Source: an uncultured Prevotellaceae bacterium
Lineage (GTDB): Bacteria > Bacteroidota > Bacteroidia > Bacteroidales > Bacteroidaceae
NCBI GenBank assembly: GCA_947166655.1
Contig: CAMVFC010000003.1
Span: 1-60,473, forward strand
Length of the DNA stretch: 60,473 bases
Reading direction: 5' to 3'
The position numbers were made by a program, and so were the translations under genes. Of the stretch, positions 43,569 to 50,554 are shown in pieces; the first letter of the stretch is position 1; every line of letters begins with the position of its first letter. The notes beneath the pieces are model-generated. The model saw only the letters and a list, made by a program, of their open reading frames with translations. It was not told the origin of the DNA and searched no databases.

Positions 43569-43960
43569 CGGACGACAATTTTCTTTTGGTTGACCACATA
43601 GACTCCTCTGCGCAGCGGCGAGCTCACTGCCGCGCGGCGACCGCTCAAGTCATAGACCGAAGCCTCGCGCACGCCCTCCGCCGTCTGCTCCGTCACGGCA
43701 CGAATGCCGACGGGGACGGCATCGTCCGGCCGCTGTTTGTAGATGCGTAATTCCTGGATGTCTGCACGGGGGTAGACATCGCCGTTGAGGGTGATCACAC
43801 CCTCGCCGCGCTTCATCACCACACTCTCAGCCGCCGAGGTCGAAAGGGGATAGGAGAAGCGACTGCCATCCTTCAGCGTGATGACCAGTTCGCGGGCAGA
43901 AGCCACCGGACCGAACAGGCTCAGGCACGCCAGAAGGGAGCAAAAAATTCTCTTTTTCAT
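43565..43960 (-). CDS. Small secreted protein with C-terminal sorting-type tail
   Basis: The 131-residue protein from ATG 43960 has a signal (MKKRIFCSLLACLSLFGPVASA), a short beta-rich domain (ITLKDGSRFSYPLSTSAAES, IQELRIYKQ) and the tail VYDLSGRRAAVSSPLRRGVY ending in VVNQKKIVVR, like the sorting tails of secreted Prevotella proteins. The domain resembles the N-terminal segment found in many Prevotella surface proteins ahead of the tail; function unknown. Its stop overlaps the start of the HExxH gene, so the two are expressed together. Confidence 0.7.
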   Translation of the reverse strand: MKKRIFCSLLACLSLFGPVASARELVITLKDGSRFSYPLSTSAAESVVMKRGEGVITLNGDVYPRADIQELRIYKQRPDDAVPVGIRAVTEQTAEGVREASVYDLSGRRAAVSSPLRRGVYVVNQKKIVVR

Positions 43961-44126
43961 AGCTCTATTTAGTTGACTATATGAACAGGATGATACGAAT
44001 CGACAGGTGATTTTCCTCACAACGAACTGAACAAATCAGACGAACGGGCTGCGCCCTCCTTGCCGACGCAAAGTCGTCCCACTCGTTTGAGTCGCTGTTT
44101 TCTATCCTTTCACCATGTACATCTGC

Positions 44127-46571
44127 TTATTTGACAGACCACTCAAACACGCCGGCGGAGTTATCGTCCGGCAAGACCACTTCGAGACGAAGCGCCGACG
44201 TCTCGACAGGCTCGAACTGCACGGTGCAGGGAGCGCCTTTCTGCGTCGGGTAACGGTTGGGATTGCGCACGGGTTGCCACGTGGAGCCGTCGTGATAGAG
44301 GATGCGCCAGCTCTTCGGCACGCGGCAACCGCCCCACGGACCGTCGTCAAACCAGTAGACCGTGGACTCCTGCACGCGTTCCTTCTTGGGGAAATCGTAC
44401 TGAAGCCATTCGGTAGCAGCCTTTTTCGGCCACCAGTGATAGTAAGGAATGCTGCGGTCGTCGCCGTCCTTCGGGACGAGACGGTCATTGACTGCCGAGA
44501 GGGCCGACATGGGCGTGGAGGCCGACACCTTGCTCTCCGAGGCCAGGGTGGCCGGCAGAGCGGGCGTGGTGGCGCGGAGGTCCTGCGGCAACCACACTTG
44601 CATCTTGCCGCTGCCGCGATGGCACCAGGCGTAGTAGGGAATCAGCGTCAGACGCACATCCTTGGCGGCGAGGCGACCGTCTGCATCGAAGAGCAGCTGC
44701 TGGGCATCGGTCTGAAGGGTCGTCACGGGGCAGGAGGCGATGGTCTTCTGCCCGAGGGCAAAGGCCGGATGCTGGTTCAGCAGCACGCCGGCGATGTCGA
44801 AATCGTTGTCGGGGTGCTCGGCGCAGTAGACAATCGGCCCGCGCTCCACGCTGACCATGCCGCGGTCGGCGGCCACACGGTTGTTGGCGCGCACGGTGCG
44901 GGGCTGCATGTCGAAGTGAACATGAATGCGGTCGCCCTTCCGCCACTTGCGCACGATGGTGTAATAGCCGTCGGCAGTGCGCTGCATGACCGAGGTCGGG
45001 CAGCTACGGCCGCTGGCGTCGGTGACCGTCAGCTGATAGCTCAGACGCTGACTGTCGCTGTAGCTATAGAGATCGGAAGGGACGACATCGCCGCCCACCC
45101 ATCCGGGTACACGCACTTTCAGGGCGAACTCGCCGGCGCGGTTCTCGGCGACGGTGATGTCGACGTCGCCCGACCACGGATATTGTGTCTGCTGAGACAG
45201 ACGGACAGCCTTGCCCCCGACCTGCAGACGGCCTTCGTTGGACAGGAAGAGGTTCACGTACACGGCCCTGTCTTTCACTGCATAGACATAGCCGGGCAGC
45301 GAGGGAATGAAGCGGCAGATGTTGCTGGGACAGCAGGCACAGCCGAACCAGGGCTGACGCTGGTGCTGGCCCATCGAGGCCAAGGGATTGGGATAGAAGA
45401 AGGCTCCGCCGTCCAACGACACGCCGCTGATGAGGCCGTTGTAGAGAGTGCGCTCCAGCACATCGTAGTATTTCGACAGGCCGTGCAGGAGGAACAGGCG
45501 GTGGTTCACGTAGACATTGCCGATGGCGGCGCACGTCTCGCAGTAGGCACTCATGTTGGGAAGCTCATAGTTCTTGCCGAAAGCCTCGCCGCTGGCCGTG
45601 GCACCGATGCCGCCGGTGATGTACAGTTTCTTCTGGACGATGTTCTCCCAAATGCGGTCGATGGCGCGGATATAGGCGGAATCGCCCGTCAGGGCGGCCA
45701 CGTCGGCCATGCCCGCATACATATAGGCGGCACGCACGGCATGGCCTACGGCTTCGTCCTGTTCGATGACGGGGCGGTGGGCCTGCGAGTAGTCGTGCGT
45801 GATCGTCGTTTTGCCGCGATAATCCAGGAGGAACTTGGCTTCGTCCAGATACTTCTTCTCGCCCGTGCAGAGGTACAGACGGGCCAGTGCCATTTCGGCG
45901 ATCTGATGTCCGGGAACGACACAAGCCTGCCCGGGATTCGGGCCCACCTCGCGACAGACGCAGTCGGCGTAGCGGATGGCAATGTCAAGGAAGTTGCGCT
46001 TGCCGGTGGCTTGGTAGTGTGCGACGGCGGCTTCCACCATGTGACCCAGGTTGTAGAGCTCGTGGCTGAGGTCTTCTTCCTTCACCCAGCGGCGCTCGCC
46101 GGCCCAGTGGTGCGGGTTTCCGGGATTCTGCGTGCGGGCCGTGTAGAGATAACCGTCGGGCTCCTGCGCGGCGGCGATGATGGCGATGACCGAGTCGATA
46201 TAGGCTTCCAGACGCTTGTCAGGATAGGTCTGCAGCAGATAGCTGGCGCCCTCGATGGTCTTGTAAGGGTCGGTGTCGTCGAAGGAATAGCCGACGCCAT
46301 TGACTTTGAACACACGGCTGGCATCCTGCAGATGCGCTGCAGCGTTCTCGAAGTTACGGTATCGGCCCGTCTCCTCGCATTTCGAGAAGGCCAGGGGAAT
46401 GGTCACCTCGCGACTGGCGGTAAGACGCTGACCCCAGAAGGAGTCGGTCACCTTCACGCTCGTGAACGCTACCGGGGTGATGGGATAGCCTGAAGCAGGC
46501 TGCTGGGAGGGCCTGGCCGCTACGCTGACAAGCGCCGACATGGCCACACTAAGGGCGAAAATACGTCGCAT
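44127..46571 (-). CDS. GH127 beta-L-arabinofuranosidase (first paralogue)
   Basis: The 814-residue secreted protein starts at ATG 46571 (MRRIFALSVAMSALVSVAA). The GH127 (alpha/alpha)6 barrel is clear: SFDDTDPYKTIEGASYLL, AAQEPDGYL, HELYNLGHMVEAAVAHY, and the zinc/nucleophile set E345, C347, C413 and C414 (CETCAAIGNVY and CACCPSN), equal to the Glu-Cys-Cys-Cys site of the bifidobacterial enzyme. A C-terminal beta domain follows (ESTVYWFDDGPWGGCRVPKSW). It should release terminal beta-L-arabinofuranose in the periplasm. It is divergent from a paralogue 114 bp away. Confidence 0.9.
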   Translation of the reverse strand: MRRIFALSVAMSALVSVAARPSQQPASGYPITPVAFTSVKVTDSFWGQRLTASREVTIPLAFSKCEETGRYRNFENAAAHLQDASRVFKVNGVGYSFDDTDPYKTIEGASYLLQTYPDKRLEAYIDSVIAIIAAAQEPDGYLYTARTQNPGNPHHWAGERRWVKEEDLSHELYNLGHMVEAAVAHYQATGKRNFLDIAIRYADCVCREVGPNPGQACVVPGHQIAEMALARLYLCTGEKKYLDEAKFLLDYRGKTTITHDYSQAHRPVIEQDEAVGHAVRAAYMYAGMADVAALTGDSAYIRAIDRIWENIVQKKLYITGGIGATASGEAFGKNYELPNMSAYCETCAAIGNVYVNHRLFLLHGLSKYYDVLERTLYNGLISGVSLDGGAFFYPNPLASMGQHQRQPWFGCACCPSNICRFIPSLPGYVYAVKDRAVYVNLFLSNEGRLQVGGKAVRLSQQTQYPWSGDVDITVAENRAGEFALKVRVPGWVGGDVVPSDLYSYSDSQRLSYQLTVTDASGRSCPTSVMQRTADGYYTIVRKWRKGDRIHVHFDMQPRTVRANNRVAADRGMVSVERGPIVYCAEHPDNDFDIAGVLLNQHPAFALGQKTIASCPVTTLQTDAQQLLFDADGRLAAKDVRLTLIPYYAWCHRGSGKMQVWLPQDLRATTPALPATLASESKVSASTPMSALSAVNDRLVPKDGDDRSIPYYHWWPKKAATEWLQYDFPKKERVQESTVYWFDDGPWGGCRVPKSWRILYHDGSTWQPVRNPNRYPTQKGAPCTVQFEPVETSALRLEVVLPDDNSAGVFEWSVK

Positions 46572-46599
46572 AATTCGTTGCTTTGGTTTTTTTTCGTGA

Positions 46600-46657
46600 C
46601 AAAAGTAATAAAAAAGGGGGTAGTTTGTACACTCTTCACCTCTTTTTTTTATCTTTG
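46600..46657. promoter_or_regulatory. Divergent promoters of the two GH127 genes
   Basis: Minus strand: TACTTTTG (46607-46600), 28 bp before the ATG at 46571. Plus strand: TTTG (46624-46627) and TATCTTTG (46650-46657) with 22 bp between, 27 bp before the ATG at 46685. Both fit TAnnTTTG; a common activator could bind between them. Confidence 0.6.
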
Positions 46658-46684
46658 CAGCAGAATTACAACCTATCAAGCACG

Positions 46685-49132
46685 ATGACATTGACAAGGA
46701 ACATCTTCATCTTGGCCGCCGCGATGACTATGATGCCCCTCGCGGCACTGGCCGGAAAAGGCAAACAGCAGAGTGAGGAACTGCGCGAAGTGAGCTTCGC
46801 CAAAGTGCATTTCGACGATGCGTTCTGGGCACCACGAATAGAGATCAACCGCACGGTGTCCATCCCTTCGGCCTTCCGCGAGTGCGAGCGCAACGGACGC
46901 TTCGACAACTTCGCACTGGCGGCCGGGATGATCAAGGGTGAGCACAAGGGCGACTTCAGCTTCGACGACACCGACCCCTACAAGGTCATCGAAGGCGCAT
47001 CCTATGCCCTCGCTGCGAGATACGACCGACAGCTGGACCACTATCTCGACTCGGTCATCGCCATCATCGCCGCCGCACAGGAGCCCGACGGCTACCTGAC
47101 CACTTGCGTGACCAACAAATGCTACCGCCTCTCCGGATGGTGGGGACGGTCGAAATGGGAAAAGATCAACTCGCACGAGCTGTATAACTCCGGACATCTC
47201 ATCGAGAGTGCCGTGGCTCACTACAAGGCCACCGGCAAACGAACCTTCCTCGACGTGGCCATACGAAACGCGGACCTCGTCTGCAAAACCTTCGGACCCG
47301 CTGAGGGACAGATTCACCGGCCGGGCGGACACCCGATCATCGAAATGGCGCTCTGCAAACTCTATAAGGTCACGGGCAACAAACGCTACCTCGACGGAGC
47401 ACGCTACTTCGTCGAAGAGACCGGACGATGCACCGACGGACACGCACCCAGCGCCTACAGTCAGGACCACATGCCGATTCTGCAGCAGGAGGAGATTGTC
47501 GGACACGCCGTCCGAGCAGGTTATCTCTTCAGCGGCGTGGCTGACGTGGCGGCACTCACTCAGGACACCGCCTACTTCAACGCCCTGCAGCGCATCTGGC
47601 TGAACATGTCGACGAAGAAGCTCTACATCACCGGAGGCATCGGAAGCCGCGCACAGGGCGAAGGCTTCGGGCCGAACTACGAACTGAACAACATGCAGAA
47701 CTACTGCGAGACGTGTGCCGCCATCGCCAACGTCTACTGGAACCACCGCATGTTCCTCGCCACGGGCGATGCACGCTATGCCAACATCGTCGAAAGGGCG
47801 CTCTACAATGGAGTCATCAGCGGCGTATCGCTCTCAGGTGACAGATTCTTCTACGACAACCCGCTGGAATCGATGGGACAGCACGAACGCCAGCCGTGGT
47901 TCGGATGCGCATGCTGCCCGGGCAACGTCACGCGCTTCATAGCCTCTGTGCCGGGATATGCTTACGCCACGCGCGCACGCGATATATATATAAATCTGTA
48001 TGTGCAGGGGACGGCAGACATCGCCACAGACAAAGACGTCTTCCGCCTCAGACAGACAACGGAATACCCGTGGGACGGGCACATACGCATCGACGTGGAG
48101 AAAGCCGCCGGCGGCAGTGCCTCCTTCTGCCTGCGCATGCCGGCATGGCTCTCGCAGCAGCCGGTCGCAGGCGACCTCTATGCCTACGCCGACCACCGCA
48201 CGAAGCTTGTACGCTGCCGTGTCAATGGCGAGGAGATCCATGCCGCCGCAAATGACAAAGGCTACCTCGTCATCAACCGCACCTGGCGACGGGGCGATGT
48301 CGTGGAACTGGACCTGCCCATGGACGTACGCCGCATACAGGCTAACGACAACGTCGAGGACGACCGCGGAAAACGCTGCCTCGAACGAGGGCCCATCGTC
48401 TACTGCATAGAAGGACAGGACCAGGCCGACTCCACCGTATTCGACAAGTATCTCCTGGCAGATGCTCCTATCGAAGTCCTGCGAGAGCCGCAGACACTCG
48501 GCGGAATCGTTGCACTCCGCGGGACAGCCGGACAGCTGCTCCCCGACGGACGCACGCGCGAAGTGCCCTTCCGCGCCATACCCTACTCCACCTGGCAGAA
48601 CAGAGGAGCCGACCAGATGGCGGTGTGGATTCCGCTTTCACCGCAGTACGCACACGCCACGCCCGCACCAACCATCGCCAGCCGAGCACGCACACTGACC
48701 ATACAGGCGCCCATACAGAAAGATGCACCCGAATCTGCAGCCGTCACAGGATGGGCATGGGGCGTCAACGACCAGTGGGAACCGCGCTGCTCCAGCGACA
48801 TCTCGAAGCCTTACCACTACTGGTGGCTGAAAAACGGAACGCTCGAAACACTCGTTTACGAGTTCGAACGCCCCACCACCGTGCACAACGTACAGGTCTA
48901 CTGGCTCGACTTCGACCACTACGACGGCAACTTCCGCACACCCGCCTCCTGGGAACTCTTCTATCGCGACGGCGAACAATGGAAGAAAGTCGATGCCCTG
49001 AGCCCATACACCGTCGACCGCGACCGCTACAACAGCGTCGACTTCATCCCCGTCACCACGACAGCACTCAAGATGGCCGCCCAACTACGCAAAGGCGAGA
49101 GCGGCGGCGTCATCGAATGGAAAGTTAACTAA
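46685..49132 (+). CDS. GH127 beta-L-arabinofuranosidase (second paralogue)
   Basis: The 815-residue secreted protein starts at ATG 46685 (MTLTRNIFILAAAMTMMPLAALAG); an upstream in-frame extension lies before the -7 element. It has the same order as its divergent neighbour: SFDDTDPYKVIEGASYAL, AAQEPDGYL, HELYNSGHLIESAVAHY, CETCAAIANVYW and CACCPGN, so the Glu/Cys site is intact. The neighbours differ clearly in the C-terminal beta domain and substrate-loop regions, suggesting different L-arabinofuranoside linkages. The DUF4332 gene follows after 35 bp. Confidence 0.9.
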   Translation: MTLTRNIFILAAAMTMMPLAALAGKGKQQSEELREVSFAKVHFDDAFWAPRIEINRTVSIPSAFRECERNGRFDNFALAAGMIKGEHKGDFSFDDTDPYKVIEGASYALAARYDRQLDHYLDSVIAIIAAAQEPDGYLTTCVTNKCYRLSGWWGRSKWEKINSHELYNSGHLIESAVAHYKATGKRTFLDVAIRNADLVCKTFGPAEGQIHRPGGHPIIEMALCKLYKVTGNKRYLDGARYFVEETGRCTDGHAPSAYSQDHMPILQQEEIVGHAVRAGYLFSGVADVAALTQDTAYFNALQRIWLNMSTKKLYITGGIGSRAQGEGFGPNYELNNMQNYCETCAAIANVYWNHRMFLATGDARYANIVERALYNGVISGVSLSGDRFFYDNPLESMGQHERQPWFGCACCPGNVTRFIASVPGYAYATRARDIYINLYVQGTADIATDKDVFRLRQTTEYPWDGHIRIDVEKAAGGSASFCLRMPAWLSQQPVAGDLYAYADHRTKLVRCRVNGEEIHAAANDKGYLVINRTWRRGDVVELDLPMDVRRIQANDNVEDDRGKRCLERGPIVYCIEGQDQADSTVFDKYLLADAPIEVLREPQTLGGIVALRGTAGQLLPDGRTREVPFRAIPYSTWQNRGADQMAVWIPLSPQYAHATPAPTIASRARTLTIQAPIQKDAPESAAVTGWAWGVNDQWEPRCSSDISKPYHYWWLKNGTLETLVYEFERPTTVHNVQVYWLDFDHYDGNFRTPASWELFYRDGEQWKKVDALSPYTVDRDRYNSVDFIPVTTTALKMAAQLRKGESGGVIEWKVN

Positions 49133-49167
49133 CCCCTTTTTACTAACCCTCAAAAAACTCAAACACT

Positions 49168-49575
49168 ATGGATTACAAAATCATCGACATCGAGGGTGTA
49201 GGCGAGGCCTATGCCGAGAAACTGCAAGCTGCCGGAATCACCAAGGTCAGCCAACTGCTGGAAAAATGCGCTGCACCCAAGGGACGCAAGGAACTCGCAG
49301 AGCAGACAGGCATCAGCGACAAGCTCATCCTGCGCTGGACCAACCACGCTGACCTCTTCCGCATCGATGGCGTAGGACCTCAGTTCGCCGAACTGCTCGA
49401 GGCTGCCGGCGTAGACACCGTCAAGGAGTTCCGCCACCGCGTGCCCGAGAACCTGCAGCCTAAACTCGAAGAAACCAATGCGCAGAAGAACCTCGTACGC
49501 CGCGTACCCTCACTGAAGGAAGTAGAGAAAATGGTCGAACAGGCCAAGACGCTCGAACCCGTCGTCACCTACTGA
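49168..49575 (+). CDS. DUF4332 helix-hairpin-helix protein
   Basis: The 135-residue cytosolic protein has two helix-hairpin-helix-like units: IEGVGEAYAEKLQAAGITKV near the start and IDGVGPQFAELLEAAGVDTV in the middle. This is the DUF4332 pattern, related to DNA-binding HhH motifs, but no partner or activity is known to me. Its base composition and codon use match the neighbours. It lies 35 bp after the second GH127 gene and before a strong terminator, so it may be read through from it. Confidence 0.85.
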   Translation: MDYKIIDIEGVGEAYAEKLQAAGITKVSQLLEKCAAPKGRKELAEQTGISDKLILRWTNHADLFRIDGVGPQFAELLEAAGVDTVKEFRHRVPENLQPKLEETNAQKNLVRRVPSLKEVEKMVEQAKTLEPVVTY

Positions 49576-49604
49576 GGCAACGAACCCGAACAAACGTCAC
49601 CCAA

Positions 49605-49640
49605 AAAGGGTGTGCCCTCACCGGCACACCCTTTCTTTAT
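49605..49640 (+). terminator. Terminator after the DUF4332 gene
   Basis: AAAGGGTGTGCC (49605-49616) pairs exactly with GGCACACCCTTT (49623-49634), followed by CTTTAT. Confidence 0.85.
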
Positions 49641-49682
49641 ACCCACCCAGCACCACCCCGACACCCCCGCCGCCTAAAGAAG

Positions 49683-49908
49683 TTAAACCCAGATCGGTCA
49701 TTAGAATTGTAGTGAGAAGACCCTATGTTTTGAGCAGTCTTTTTGCTTTGAACGAAGGAGCAATGCGGGCATTGTGAAGCCCCCTGTACTCCCCCGGCGG
49801 GGGATGAAAAGCGAAAAGATGCCAAAACAGAGGGTCTTATCACTGCAATAAATAATGAAGATAAACGTTGATTGCCTTTATATTGGTCTAATGACCGATC
49901 TGGGTTAA
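49683..49908. mobile_element. MITE-like element with long terminal inverted repeats
   Basis: The 23-base left end (49683-49705, TTAAACCCAGATCGGTCATT plus AGA) and the 22-base right end (49887-49908) are inverted copies differing by one extra A. A second inner pair extends the symmetry: left ATTGTAGTGAGAAGACCCTA, right (reversed) ATTGCAGTGATAAGACCCTC. The interior has no credible gene and contains CCCCCGGCGGGGG. The size of 226 bp and the absence of a transposase fit a non-autonomous element. No clear target duplication was identified. Between here and 50043 no gene is seen. Confidence 0.7.
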
Positions 49909-50043
49909 ATAGAAATACGTGAAGCGGAGTGACACCATTTCCTGAAGTGCCACCGAGTGTCACCGGTAAACCATCTGGATGAAGCTACTTCGCTTTTGCA
50001 GCCATTCCTCAGAGCTTTTTCCACCACTGCCTGCAGCTTCGAC

Positions 50044-50165
50044 AGAAACTGCCAAGAGTTTTCACAAAAAGTGCCTTGAGTTTTGCGCAAAACTGCCAAG
50101 AGTTTTCACGAAAAGTGCCAAGGGTTTTCGATAAAAGTGTCTTGAGTTTTGCTCAAGACTGCCAA
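50044..50165. repeat. 22-bp-period tandem array, five units plus a partial one
   Basis: Units of 22 bp start at 50044, 50066, 50088, 50110 and 50132, with a partial sixth at 50154. The pattern is AAAAGTGCCAAGAGTTTTCA with alternating CTGCC/GTGCC and AAGAG/TTGAG variants. Same family as 280-411 and, inverted, 25688-25775. Confidence 0.9.
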
Positions 50166-50301
50166 AGAACCACAGATTAAACAGATTCCGGACTCTCCCT
50201 GGACTCTCCCCCCGAACGAGTCCAGCCGGAACACTCAGTTCCGTCTTCCTCGCACCCTGAAGGGAGGGAGCGTTCGCATCGTACTTCTCCGTCTCTATGA
50301 A

Positions 50302-50321
50302 CTACGCCAGTTCGGGATAAG
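50302..50321. mobile_element. Isolated IS982-type end
   Basis: CTACGCCAGTTCGGGATAAG is identical to 59749-59768, the end of the IS982-type element at the right edge of the window, and in the same orientation. Here it is followed not by transposase sequence but by an interrupted coding frame, so it is a remnant left by deletion or recombination. Confidence 0.75.
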
Positions 50322-50323
50322 AA

Positions 50324-50440
50324 AATTTCTACGTCGATAAGGCCAATGGCCAGACGCGCATGGTCGAGTATGTGGCTGCGCTCAATCGGGAAGAGGATGC
50401 CGGAAGCATCGATATCCATGACTTTTTGAGGAACAAGTGA
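50324..50440 (+). pseudogene. C-terminal fragment of an unidentified protein
   Basis: Directly after the IS remnant an open frame reads NFYVDKANGQTRMVEYVAAL then NREEDAGSIDIHDFLRNK and stops at TGA 50438-50440. Composition and periodicity look like real protein, but it has no start codon and begins at the IS end. The parent protein was not recognised. It is probably what remains of a gene cut by the insertion. Confidence 0.5.
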
Positions 50441-50518
50441 TTACTACAAGAAAGTGGTTAAGTAAGATTATCTATATAGAAAAACAAAAAGTCCATAACC
50501 AGTATCAGTTTTCTTTCG

Positions 50519-50526
50519 TACCTTTG
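50519..50526 (+). promoter_or_regulatory. -7 element of the GH2 gene
   Basis: TACCTTTG, 28 bp before ATG 50555. This spacing equals that of der and the GH127 genes and supports 50555 over the nearer ATG at 50534, which would leave only 7 bp. Confidence 0.6.
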
Positions 50527-50554
50527 CACTCGGATGAATAGATTCCCTAAAGCA

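Noticed and set aside
44115..46493. 792-codon frame antisense to the first GH127 gene
   Set aside because: No start context and no recognisable motif; the GH127 reading is full length with catalytic residues.
49637..49963. 108-codon frame across the MITE-like element
   Set aside because: It runs across both terminal repeats and the terminator region, without likeness to a transposase.
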